From an uncultured Collinsella sp. (GTDB taxonomy: Bacteria; Actinomycetota; Coriobacteriia; Coriobacteriales; Coriobacteriaceae), in NCBI GenBank assembly GCA_934654795.1, contig CAKUGT010000004.1, positions 1 to 64,000 on the forward strand: a DNA stretch of 64,000 nucleotides, written 5' to 3'. Of this stretch, positions 34,150 to 42,742 are shown one piece after another (positions within the stretch are counted from its first letter, which is position 1; the number at the start of each line of letters is the position of its first letter). The position numbers were made by a program, and so were the translations under genes. Below the pieces are notes generated by a model. The model had not been told where the DNA came from, searched no databases, and was given only the letters and a program-made list of their open reading frames with translations.

Positions 34150-34461
34150 ATGGCACTCAGCGAGAAAGACGTGCGCGGCATCGCCGAGTACGCAAAGATC
34201 GCACTGACCGATGACGAGCTCACCCAGATGACGTCCTACATGAACGACGCCGTCCAGATGCTCGAGCCTGTCTTGCAATATGACTTGCCCGACGTGGAGC
34301 CCACGTTCCATCCCATCGGAAGCCTGTCCAACGTGATGGGCGACGACCTGCGCGAGCCCGAGCGCGACCTGCCGCTCGACGTTGCGCTGGAAAACGCCGG
34401 CAGCGCGCGCGACCGCTACTTCCGCGTGCCGTCCATTTTGGGAGAGGGGGAGAGCGAGTAA
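34150..34461 (+). CDS. gatC: Aspartyl/glutamyl-tRNA amidotransferase subunit C
   Basis: This is the 103-residue small helical subunit of the GatCAB complex. The family pattern is visible: MALSEKDVRGIAEYAKIALTD-type opening, LEPVLQYD, and the conserved LRED-like end replaced by LGEGES. It stabilises GatA-GatB. The ATG at 34150 follows GAAGGGAG. Its TAA overlaps the gatA start (TAATG). A -10-like TATACT at 34109-34114 may be the operon promoter. Confidence 0.95.
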   Translation: MALSEKDVRGIAEYAKIALTDDELTQMTSYMNDAVQMLEPVLQYDLPDVEPTFHPIGSLSNVMGDDLREPERDLPLDVALENAGSARDRYFRVPSILGEGESE

Positions 34462-35975
34462 TGGCTCAGAGCTTCGATTCCCTTACCGCCGCCCAGATCG
34501 CCGCGGGCGTTGCCGCCGGCGACTTTACCGCTACCGAGGTGGCCCAGGCCTCCCTTGCCGCCATCGAGGCGCGCGAGGGCGGAGTCCAGGCGTTCCTGCA
34601 GGTGTCGCCCGAGCTCGCGCTCGAGGCCGCCGCGCGCGTGGATGCCGACCGTGCCGCCGGCAAGCCGCTGCCCCCGCTCGCGGGCGTGCCGCTGGCCATC
34701 AAGGACAACATGAACCTCGTGGGCACGCGCACCACCTGCGCTTCCCGCATGCTCGGGGATTACCAGAGCGTCTACACTGCCACCTGCGTCCAGCGCATGC
34801 TCGACGCCGGCTGCCTGCCCATGGGCAAGGCCAACATGGACGAGTTCGCCTTTGGTAGCTCTACCGAGAGCTCGGCCTTTCACCGCACCAACAACCCCTG
34901 GGATACCGAACGCGTGCCCGGCGGCTCCTCGGGCGGCTCCGCTGCCGCCGTCGCCGCGGGCGAGGTCGCGCTCTCGCTGGGCTCGGACACCGGCGGCTCC
35001 ATCCGCCAGCCGGCGGCACTCTGCGGCGTGGTGGGCCTTAAGCCCACGTACGGCGCCGTGAGCCGTTACGGCGTGGTGGCCTTTGGCTCGTCGCTCGACC
35101 AGGTTGGTCCCTTCGGCCGCACGGTCGAGGACGTCGCGCTGGCCATGAACGCGCTTACCGGCGCGGGTCACGATCCGTACGACTGCACCAGCCAGGACTG
35201 CGCCGTCGACTTTACCGAGCACCTCAACGACAGCATCGAGGGCAAGCGCGTGGGCATCATCCCCGCGTTTATGGAGGCCGAGGGCCTAACGCCCGAGGTC
35301 AAGGCCGCTGTTCAGCGCGCTGCCCAGGAGCTGCAGAACCAGGGTGCCGAGCTGGTCGAGGTCGACCTGCCGCACCTGGACGCCGCCATCGCCGCCTACT
35401 ACGTCATCGGCCCGGCCGAGGCGTTCTCCAACCTGGCCCGCTTCGACGGCATTCGCTATGGCTACCAGGAGGAGGGCTGCGCCAACCTGTCCGACCAGAG
35501 CTCGCTTTCGCGCGCCCACGGCTTTGGCGCCGAGGCCAAGCGCCGTCAGATGCTCGGCGCCTACCTGCTGAGCTCGGGCGTGTACGACAAGTACTACTAC
35601 GCTGCGCAGAAAGCCCGCACGCTTATCACGCAGGACTACGACGCCGCATATGCCAAGGTGGACACGATCCTGATGCCCGCCTCGCCGCGCACGGCCTTTA
35701 AGTTTGGCGAGATCAGCGACCCCACGCAGATGTATCTCTCCGACCTGTACACCATTTCGCTCAACATTTGCGGCAACGGTGGCATCTCGGTGCCGCTGGG
35801 CCTGGGCGAGGACAGCAAGCTGCCCGTTTCTGCCCAGCTGGTGGGTCCGGCCTTTAAGGACCGTCAGCTGCTCACGTTTGCCCGCGCCCTGGAGCGCGGC
35901 TTTGCCGATGCCGCCACGGGCGCGCCCGCGCTTTCCGTCGCGCCCGATTTTGCCGGGAAGGGAGGCGAGCTGTAA
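34461..35975 (+). CDS. gatA: Aspartyl/glutamyl-tRNA amidotransferase subunit A
   Basis: This 504-residue amidase-signature enzyme releases ammonia from glutamine. The Ser-cisSer-Lys centre is visible in AIKDNMNL (Lys), GGSSGGSAAAVA (serines) and GSDTGGSIRQPAALCG. The ammonia is channelled to GatB to convert Glu-tRNA(Gln) and Asp-tRNA(Asn) to the amidated forms, which implies the cell lacks one or both cognate synthetases. It is coupled to gatC and gatB by one-base start/stop overlaps. Confidence 0.97.
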   Translation: MAQSFDSLTAAQIAAGVAAGDFTATEVAQASLAAIEAREGGVQAFLQVSPELALEAAARVDADRAAGKPLPPLAGVPLAIKDNMNLVGTRTTCASRMLGDYQSVYTATCVQRMLDAGCLPMGKANMDEFAFGSSTESSAFHRTNNPWDTERVPGGSSGGSAAAVAAGEVALSLGSDTGGSIRQPAALCGVVGLKPTYGAVSRYGVVAFGSSLDQVGPFGRTVEDVALAMNALTGAGHDPYDCTSQDCAVDFTEHLNDSIEGKRVGIIPAFMEAEGLTPEVKAAVQRAAQELQNQGAELVEVDLPHLDAAIAAYYVIGPAEAFSNLARFDGIRYGYQEEGCANLSDQSSLSRAHGFGAEAKRRQMLGAYLLSSGVYDKYYYAAQKARTLITQDYDAAYAKVDTILMPASPRTAFKFGEISDPTQMYLSDLYTISLNICGNGGISVPLGLGEDSKLPVSAQLVGPAFKDRQLLTFARALERGFADAATGAPALSVAPDFAGKGGEL

Positions 35976-37651
35976 TGAAGGAGCTTTCCGAGGTCCTGCA
36001 GGATTGGGAGGCCGTGATTGGCCTGGAGATCCACACCGAGCTCACCGCACTCGACACCAAGATGTTCTGCAACTGCAGGCTCAGCCACGATGACGAGCCC
36101 AACGCCAACGTGTGCCCGGTGTGCCTGGGCCTGCCCGGTGCCCTGCCGGTGCCCAACAAGCGCGCCATCGAGAGCATCGTCAAGGCGGGTCTGGCCACCA
36201 ACTGCGAGATCCAGCGCCACTCGATGTTCTACCGCAAGCACTACTTCTATCCCGACATGGCCAAGAACTTCCAGACCACGCAGGGTCCGGTCGCCTTTGC
36301 CATGTACGGCCATCTGGACCTGGACGTGACCGGTCGCGGTGCCGCCGAGCGCCCCGACTGCGCGTTTGGCGAGGCCGAGGCTCAGAGCCTGGCGAGCGCT
36401 TCGGCCAATGCCGAGGGCCTGTCCACGTCCATGTCGTCGACCATGCGCGAGGGCAACCAGCGCGCCGGTCACCTGGCCAGCTACGACGCGTCCAACCTGC
36501 AGATGCCCGAGCGCCGCGAGGACGGCTCCTACACGGTGCCCATCCGCATCCTGCGCATCCATATGGAGGAGGACGCCGCCAAGATGGTGCACGTGGGCGG
36601 TGCCGAGGGCCGCATTACCGCCGCGGCCGAGTCGCTCGTCGACTACAACCGCTGTGGCACGCCTTTGATTGAGCTCGTGACTGAGCCCGATCTGCGCACG
36701 CCTGAGGAAGCGCGCCTGTTTATGGAGAAGCTCCGTCGCATCTTTGTGACGCTGGGCATTTCCGACTGCTCCATGGAGAAGGGCTCCATGCGCTGCGACG
36801 GCAACGTGTCGCTGCGTCGCCGCGGCGAGACCAAGCTGGGCACCAAGACCGAGCTCAAGAACCTCAACTCGTTTAAGAGTCTGCACGACGGCCTTGCCTA
36901 CGAGATCTGCCGCCAGGCCGAGGTGCTCGAGGAGGGCGGCATCATCTATCAGGAGACCCGCCACTGGGAGCCCAGCCGCAAGCGCACCGTGGTCATGCGT
37001 GTGAAGGAGACGGCCGACGACTATCGTCTGTTCCCCGATCCCGACCTGGCGCCGTTCGATCTGGACGACGAGTTTATCGACCGCTGCCGTGGTGAGATTC
37101 CCGAGCTGCCCGATGCCAAGCGCGCCCGTTTTGAGGCCGACTTTGGCATTAAGGCGGCAGATGCCGAGCAGATTGCCGGCGACCCCGAGTTTGCCGACTT
37201 CTTTGAGGCCGCCGCTGCCGGTATGGCCGGCAAGGAGGCCCAGACGGTCGCAAACCTGCTGGTCAACGAGATGATTGCCTACCTTAAGGGCGCGGGCGTG
37301 TCGCTTGCCGAGTCCGGCATTGCACCGGCTCAGGTGGCCGCACTTGCCAAGCTGCTGGCGACCGATGCCATCAGCTCCAACCAGGCGCACGAGGTGTTTG
37401 AGGCCATGGCCCAGACCGGCGACGACCCCAACAAGATCGTCGACGAGCGCGGTATGCGTCAGGTGAGCGATGCCGGCGCACTGCAGCCGATCGTGGACGA
37501 GGTGCTGTCAAGCTGTGCCGAGCAGGCGCAACAGTACCGCGATGGCAACCAGAAGGTCATCGGCTTTTTGGTGGGCCAGTGCATGAAGGCGAGCCGCGGC
37601 AAGGGCAACCCGAAGCTCTTCAACGAGTTGCTGAGAACGTCGCTCTCGTAA
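35975..37651 (+). CDS. gatB: Aspartyl/glutamyl-tRNA amidotransferase subunit B
   Basis: This 558-residue subunit phosphorylates and transamidates the tRNA-bound Glu or Asp. It opens with VIGLEIHTEL, carries a zinc-type cysteine set (CNC...CPVC near 34-52), the FYPDMAKNFQTTQ segment, and a YqeY-like helical tail in the last 150 residues that binds tRNA. It is somewhat longer than the usual 475-500 residues. It starts at the ATG that overlaps the gatA stop. A 150 bp nested palindrome begins at its stop. Confidence 0.96.
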   Translation: MKELSEVLQDWEAVIGLEIHTELTALDTKMFCNCRLSHDDEPNANVCPVCLGLPGALPVPNKRAIESIVKAGLATNCEIQRHSMFYRKHYFYPDMAKNFQTTQGPVAFAMYGHLDLDVTGRGAAERPDCAFGEAEAQSLASASANAEGLSTSMSSTMREGNQRAGHLASYDASNLQMPERREDGSYTVPIRILRIHMEEDAAKMVHVGGAEGRITAAAESLVDYNRCGTPLIELVTEPDLRTPEEARLFMEKLRRIFVTLGISDCSMEKGSMRCDGNVSLRRRGETKLGTKTELKNLNSFKSLHDGLAYEICRQAEVLEEGGIIYQETRHWEPSRKRTVVMRVKETADDYRLFPDPDLAPFDLDDEFIDRCRGEIPELPDAKRARFEADFGIKAADAEQIAGDPEFADFFEAAAAGMAGKEAQTVANLLVNEMIAYLKGAGVSLAESGIAPAQVAALAKLLATDAISSNQAHEVFEAMAQTGDDPNKIVDERGMRQVSDAGALQPIVDEVLSSCAEQAQQYRDGNQKVIGFLVGQCMKASRGKGNPKLFNELLRTSLS

Positions 37652-37800
37652 GCGGGAACCCGGGAGCCCCGGCAGGGCGGGTGCTTCCTCAAAATTTCGG
37701 ACAGTCCTGCGCAAGACGAAGGCCACATTAAGTGGCCTTCTTTGCGTGCGGAACTCATTTTGAGCAAACACCCGCCCTGCCGGGGCTCCCGGGTTCCGCT
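37651..37800. repeat. Nested palindromic element A with conserved core
   Basis: A 29 bp perfect outer arm pair (from GGAACCCGGGAGCC at about 37655 to its complement ending near 37797) encloses CTCAAAAT/ATTTTGAG and an inner hairpin GAAGGCCAC-ATTAA-GTGGCCTTC. The interior shares CGGACAGTCCTG, CACATTAAGTG and CGTGCGGAACTC in the same order with element B at 59520-59653. The inner hairpin followed by TTT may end gatCAB transcription. The rest of the gap to the araC gene (37801-37873) shows nothing notable. Confidence 0.75.
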
Positions 37801-37873
37801 ACGACTCGGCCGTTCGGGTCAGGTGGGCTGAATGAAATAGAGCGAACGAGGGCGCCGGCGGCGCCCTCGTTCT

Positions 37874-38878
37874 TTATATATGGTGGGAGCGCCAGGTGGT
37901 GGGGGTGGTGTTGGTGTATTGCTTGAATGCTTGGGCGAAGGCGGCCTGTTGGGGATAGCCTAGTCGCTCTGCCACCTGCGCTATTGTGAGCGAGCTGTCG
38001 GCCAAAAGGTCCTGTGCTCGCTCCATGCGGCGTCTTCTAATATAGGCGCCCAGGGACTCGCCGGTTTGGGCCTTAAAGGTGGCGCACAATTTGGAGCGGC
38101 TCGTGTAGAGCCTCTCGGCCACCTCGTTCACACCCACATGCCTGCCCTTGTCGAGCGCGCGCTCGACGATGGCCGCGGCCTCGTTGGCAAGGCCTACGCT
38201 AGCCCGCGTATCTGCCGCCTGTTGTGCCTGCTTATAGGACGCGCGTGAACAGGCAAGCTCGGCGACCATGGTTTCCACGATTCCCCGCATATAGACATGT
38301 CCGCCTGCGCCGCGTGCGCGTCCCTCGTTTATTCGGTGCAGTGTGTGGCAGATGGCAGACATCGCTTCCTCGTGCCATGGCTCGGCAAATGTCTCAAAGA
38401 TCCCGGCGAACTCGGTGGGATAACGATGCTCCAGCTCATCAAAATACCCTGGTAAAAAGAGCACCGAGCGCGAGTGGTAGAGCTGCCCCGCAAACAGCGG
38501 GCTCAGCTCTTCGCCACAGTTATCTTGAATAAAACTGCAAACCGTGTTGTTCGGCCACGGTCCACGCAGCGGCTTAAGGTTTGTGGGCGTTATGCCGGCC
38601 TGGGGCATGCATGTGAGCGTGGGCGCGCTGACCTCGCTCACGCAGGCGTACGGTTCGGGCGTGTATTCGGCCAGTTGCATGTCGCGCGTCGGGGTAATGA
38701 AATGCTCCATGACGATGCAGCTGGGGGAGATGGGCATAATCCATGCGCGACCGCGTGCCCGGTCGTTTGCCACCTCGCCGGTAAATACCGCGCCCTTGCC
38801 GGTGAGTTCTAGACCAAATTGTTCAAACTGCGGTGCGTAGAGCTCGGTTATGTCGGTTGCCACTCGCAGCATTTGCAA
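37874..38878 (-). CDS. AraC-family transcriptional regulator
   Basis: This 334-residue regulator has a variable N-terminal sensing domain of about 220 residues with several cysteines, then two AraC helix-turn-helix units (VNEVAERLYTSRSKLCATFK and SLTIAQVAERLGYPQQAAFA) and the closing YTNTTPTTWR. It diverges from a two-gene ABC system 114 bp away. That layout matches YbtA-like regulators of siderophore transporters, so it probably controls the ABC genes. The start chosen is TTG at 38878, which has GGAAGGGGA at proper distance; the ATG at 38872 is the alternative. The intergenic region includes a palindrome AGCCATGGCT that could be part of its operator. Confidence 0.88.
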   Translation of the reverse strand: MQMLRVATDITELYAPQFEQFGLELTGKGAVFTGEVANDRARGRAWIMPISPSCIVMEHFITPTRDMQLAEYTPEPYACVSEVSAPTLTCMPQAGITPTNLKPLRGPWPNNTVCSFIQDNCGEELSPLFAGQLYHSRSVLFLPGYFDELEHRYPTEFAGIFETFAEPWHEEAMSAICHTLHRINEGRARGAGGHVYMRGIVETMVAELACSRASYKQAQQAADTRASVGLANEAAAIVERALDKGRHVGVNEVAERLYTSRSKLCATFKAQTGESLGAYIRRRRMERAQDLLADSSLTIAQVAERLGYPQQAAFAQAFKQYTNTTPTTWRSHHI

Positions 38879-38992
38879 ATGCGTCCCCTTCCTTTGCGGA
38901 AACGTCCACGCCTGGTCAGATTGTGAGCCATGGCTAACATGTCAATGATAAGTTGATTGCGGTTAACTCTCAAGCCGTTAGAAGGGAATCTC

Positions 38993-40819
38993 ATGGCAAA
39001 GGGATCAAAAAAGGAAGGCGACGGTATCGGCGAGCTGCTCGTCTATGCCGGTGACCGCAAATTCCTAACGTATCTGGGCATGGCGCTCTCGGCAATTTCA
39101 CAGCTGCTGAGCTTTGGTCCGTATGTGTGCATCTGGTTTGTCGCGCGCGACCTTATCGCCGTGGCGCCCAATTGGAGCGAGGCTGCCCGCATAGCGGTGT
39201 ACGGCTGGTGGGCCGTGGGTTTTGCCCTGGCAAGCATCGTCCTCTACTTTACGGGGCTCATGTGCACGCACCTGTCCGCTTTTCGTTGTGCGTCCAACAT
39301 TCGCAAGGCCACGAGCGAGCATTTGCTCAAACTGCCACTCGGCTATTTTGACACGCATGCCACCGGTGAGCTGCGTCGCATTGTCGATGGCTGCGCGGCT
39401 TCCACCGAGACACTGCTTGCGCACATGCTGCCCGATATCGCCGGCGCCGCTGCTATGGTCGTGGGTCTGTTGGTGCTGCTGTTTGCCTTTGATTGGCGCC
39501 TGGGTGCGGCTTGTCTTATCTCGGTTGCCGTGTCGATGGGCGCCATGGCTACCATGATGAGCGGCAAGGGCGCCGAGTTTATGAAGGCCTACATGGGCGC
39601 GCTGGTCAAGATGAACAAGACGGGCACCGAATATGTTCGCGGCATTCCCGTGGTTAAGGTGTTCCAGCAAACGATTTACTCCTTTAAGGCGTTTCACGAC
39701 GCGATCGCCGAGTACGCGCACATGGCGCAAAGCTATGCCGGTACGTTTTGCCGAGGTCCGCAGGTGCTCAACCTAACGGCGCTCAACGGCCTCGTGGCCT
39801 TTTTCCTGCCCGTGGCGCTGCTGCTGGCGCCGGGCGAGGCAGACTTTTCTCACTTTATGACCAACTTTACCTTTTACGCGATCTTCTCGGCTGTAGTGCC
39901 CACGGCCATGACCAAGCTTATGTTTGTGGGCGAGGCATCTCAGATGAGTGCCGATTCGCTGGCACGCATCCGAAGCATCATGGAGTCTGAGCAACTTCCG
40001 GTGCCCGCTCAGCCCAAGCATCCTGTTGGCAGTGATGTACGCTTTGATGACGTGAGCTTTACGTACAAGGGTGCCGAGACTCCTGCCCTCAACCATGTGA
40101 GTTTTAATGTTTCCTCAGGTAGCACCCTTGCTCTGGTGGGTCCCTCGGGCGGCGGTAAGTCAACCTGTGCGAGCCTGATTCCGCGTTTTTGGGATGTATC
40201 TGCGGGCCGTGTGCTCGTGGGCGGCGTGGACGTGCGCGATATGGACCCGCACGAGCTTATGGACCAGGTTGCATTTGTGTTCCAGACGAATCAGCTGTTT
40301 AGGCAGACGCTCGCCGATAACGTGCGCGCGGCCAAGCCAACAGCCACCGATGACGAGGTACGCGCGGCCCTCTCTGCGGCTCAGTGCGATGACATTGTGG
40401 CCAAGCTCCCGCAAGGCATCAATACCATGCTGGGCGCTGGCGGAGCCTATCTTTCGGGCGGAGAGGTCCAGCGCGTGGCGCTTGCCCGTGCCATCCTCAA
40501 GGACGCCCCCATCGTGGTGCTCGACGAGGCCACGGCTTTTGCCGACCCCGAAAACGAGGCGCTTATCCAGCGTGCCTTTAGCAAGCTGGCCGCTGGTCGT
40601 ACGGTCATCATGATTGCGCACCGGCTTTCGACTGTGGTGGGTGCCGACCAAATCGTGGTGCTTAACCAAGGCAGCGTGCAGGAGGTTGGCACTCACGCCG
40701 AGCTGTTGTCGCAAGGCGGCCTGTACGCCAAGATGTGGGCCGACTACGAGCGGGCCGCAAACTGGAAGATCACTGCTGCGACCGCGGATGTCACTGCCGC
40801 GAAGGGAGGCGAGGCATAA
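38993..40819 (+). CDS. ABC half-transporter, first subunit (YbtP/IrtA-like)
   Basis: This 608-residue protein has a six-helix exporter-type membrane domain (about 20-320) and an ATPase domain with Walker A GPSGGGKST, signature LSGGEVQR and Walker B VVLDEATAFADPENE. The AFADPENE wording is typical of a subgroup of paired ABC proteins linked to AraC regulators, some of which import iron-siderophores (YbtPQ, IrtAB). Import is therefore possible despite the exporter fold, but this is inference. No siderophore-binding or synthesis gene is nearby. The ATG at 38993 follows AGAAGGG. The second subunit starts immediately after its stop. Confidence 0.88.
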   Translation: MAKGSKKEGDGIGELLVYAGDRKFLTYLGMALSAISQLLSFGPYVCIWFVARDLIAVAPNWSEAARIAVYGWWAVGFALASIVLYFTGLMCTHLSAFRCASNIRKATSEHLLKLPLGYFDTHATGELRRIVDGCAASTETLLAHMLPDIAGAAAMVVGLLVLLFAFDWRLGAACLISVAVSMGAMATMMSGKGAEFMKAYMGALVKMNKTGTEYVRGIPVVKVFQQTIYSFKAFHDAIAEYAHMAQSYAGTFCRGPQVLNLTALNGLVAFFLPVALLLAPGEADFSHFMTNFTFYAIFSAVVPTAMTKLMFVGEASQMSADSLARIRSIMESEQLPVPAQPKHPVGSDVRFDDVSFTYKGAETPALNHVSFNVSSGSTLALVGPSGGGKSTCASLIPRFWDVSAGRVLVGGVDVRDMDPHELMDQVAFVFQTNQLFRQTLADNVRAAKPTATDDEVRAALSAAQCDDIVAKLPQGINTMLGAGGAYLSGGEVQRVALARAILKDAPIVVLDEATAFADPENEALIQRAFSKLAAGRTVIMIAHRLSTVVGADQIVVLNQGSVQEVGTHAELLSQGGLYAKMWADYERAANWKITAATADVTAAKGGEA

Positions 40820-42577
40820 ATGTTTGCCTCATTCCAACAAAAGTATTTCCTATCCGACAAAGGTATCGCCGGCGTCAAACGCGGCATGTTCTGGACCACG
40901 CTCACCAATCTTATTACCATGGGCGGCATGGGCTTTTTATTCTTGGCCATGGCGGGCTTTATTGAGCATCTGATCAGCGGGGCCGACCTGCCGGACGCGC
41001 TGCCGATCGTGGCCGGACTCGTGGTCTTTTTGGTACTGCTCTTTGCCTCTAACTGGCAGCAGTACTACTACACCTACTGTATTTTCTACGAGGAGTGCGG
41101 CAACCAGCGTATGGAGATTGCCGAGCGCCTGCGTAAGCTCCCACTGTCGTTTTTTGGCCGCCGCGACCTGGCCGATTTAACCGAGACTATCATGGGCGAC
41201 GTGCAGGCCATGGAGCATGCCTACAGCCACGTGTTGGGTGAACTGTGGGGCGCCATCATCGCGAGCGCCGTGGTGTTTGTGGGATCGCTTTTCTTTTGCT
41301 GGCAGCTGGCGATTGCGGCGTTTTGGAGCGTGCCTGTGGCGTTCACCGTGCTGCTGCTGACCCGTAAACCCATGGCACCGGTGTTCGACCGCGTGCGCGC
41401 CGAGAAAGTCAAAGTGACCGAGGCGGTTCAGGAGACCCTCGATTGCGTTCGCGAGATTCGCGCTACTAACCAGGAGGCACATTATCTTGAGGGCCTCAAC
41501 GCCGTGATTGATGCCGAGGAGCGCGAGGTCACCCGCGGCGAGCTCGCTAACGGGCTGCTGGTCAATTCGGCCTTCGCTATCCTGCGCCTGGGTATCGCAA
41601 CCACGCTCATCGTGGGCTCGAGTTTGGTCATGGCGGGCCAGGTCGATTTCTTGGGTATGTTCGCCTTCTTGCTTATGGTGAGCCGCATCTATGCACCTTT
41701 TGACCAGGCGTTAATGCTGGTGTCAGAGCTGTTTGCCGCCGAGTCGTCGGCCAAGCGCATGCGCTCCATTATGGAAGAGCCCTTGGCGCAGGGCAGCGAG
41801 CGGTTCGAGCCCGTGGGTCACGATGTGGTGTTCGACCACGTGGCGTTTGGCTATGGTGCTGGTGACGACGGCCGTGCTGGTGAGAAGGTGCTTACCGACG
41901 TGAGCTTTACCGCCAAGGAGGGCGAGGTCACGGCGCTCGTTGGTCCTTCGGGCTCCGGCAAGTCCACGGTGAGTCGCCTGGCCGCGCGCTTTTGGGATGC
42001 CACCGCGGGCAAGGTGACCGTGGGCGGCGTGGACGTTGCGGGCGTGGACCCCGAGGTGCTGCTGCGCGACTACGCCATTGTGTTCCAGGACGTGCTGCTC
42101 TTTGACGACACGGTGATGGGCAACATTCGTCTGGGCCGTCGCGATGCTACCGATGAGGAAGTCCTTGCTGCCGCGCGTGCTGCCAACTGCGACGAGTTCG
42201 TGAGCCGCATGCCGCAGGGCTACGACACCATGATTGGTGAGAACGGCTCCAAGCTCTCCGGCGGCGAACGCCAGCGCATCTCTATCGCCCGCGCGCTGCT
42301 TAAAGATGCGCCGATCGTACTGCTGGATGAGGCAACGGCGAGTTTGGACGTGGAGAACGAGACCGTGGTGCAGCAGGCGCTTTCTCGACTGCTTGCTGGC
42401 AAAACGGTTATCGTGATCGCCCACCGCATGCGCACGGTCGAAAATGCCGATAAGATTGTCGTGCTCAAGGACGGGGTGGTTGCCGAACAGGGTGCCCCGG
42501 CGCAGCTCAAAGCGGCAGGCGGAGAATTCGCCCGCATGGTCGCGCTGCAAAAGGAAGCAGCCACCTGGCAGCTGTAA
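40820..42577 (+). CDS. ABC half-transporter, second subunit (YbtQ/IrtB-like)
   Basis: This 585-residue partner of the preceding gene begins at the base after its stop codon, with GGGAGGCG as ribosome site. Six membrane helices precede Walker A GPSGSGKST, signature LSGGERQR and Walker B VLLDEATASLDVENE. Both ATP sites of the pair look competent, unlike the exporter at 14447-18116. A 31 bp perfect palindrome begins 3 bp after the stop. Confidence 0.88.
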   Translation: MFASFQQKYFLSDKGIAGVKRGMFWTTLTNLITMGGMGFLFLAMAGFIEHLISGADLPDALPIVAGLVVFLVLLFASNWQQYYYTYCIFYEECGNQRMEIAERLRKLPLSFFGRRDLADLTETIMGDVQAMEHAYSHVLGELWGAIIASAVVFVGSLFFCWQLAIAAFWSVPVAFTVLLLTRKPMAPVFDRVRAEKVKVTEAVQETLDCVREIRATNQEAHYLEGLNAVIDAEEREVTRGELANGLLVNSAFAILRLGIATTLIVGSSLVMAGQVDFLGMFAFLLMVSRIYAPFDQALMLVSELFAAESSAKRMRSIMEEPLAQGSERFEPVGHDVVFDHVAFGYGAGDDGRAGEKVLTDVSFTAKEGEVTALVGPSGSGKSTVSRLAARFWDATAGKVTVGGVDVAGVDPEVLLRDYAIVFQDVLLFDDTVMGNIRLGRRDATDEEVLAAARAANCDEFVSRMPQGYDTMIGENGSKLSGGERQRISIARALLKDAPIVLLDEATASLDVENETVVQQALSRLLAGKTVIVIAHRMRTVENADKIVVLKDGVVAEQGAPAQLKAAGGEFARMVALQKEAATWQL

Positions 42578-42579
42578 GA

Positions 42580-42610
42580 ATGTGACAAAGGGACTGTCCC
42601 TTTGTCACAT
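42580..42610. repeat. 31 bp perfect palindrome, GTGACAAAGGGAC family, copy 1
   Basis: ATGTGACAAAGGGAC pairs perfectly with GTCCCTTTGTCACAT around a single base. It starts 3 bp after an ABC gene stop. The second copy is at 44087-44117. Confidence 0.8.
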
Positions 42611-42639
42611 TGAACTGGTTGTGATGGTGGTGTGGCGAA

Positions 42640-42740
42640 CCGAACCTAAAACTTCCGTAAATGTGATAAACATCACGTTTTCCCCGGGGTAAAATGTGAG
42701 AAAACTCACATTTACGGAAGTTTCTTTGCGGGAGGTTCGG
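42640..42740. promoter_or_regulatory. 101 bp palindrome covering the ATPase leader and ribosome site
   Basis: CCGAACCT (42640-42647) pairs with AGGTTCGG (42733-42740). AAACTTCCGTAAATGTGA (42649-42666) pairs perfectly with 42706-42723. Inside, CACGTTTT pairs with AAAATGTG around CCCCGGGG. The right outer arm contains the GGGAGG ribosome site of the ATPase that starts at 42743, so the fold would hide it if transcribed. Confidence 0.6.
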
Positions 42741-42742
42741 TC

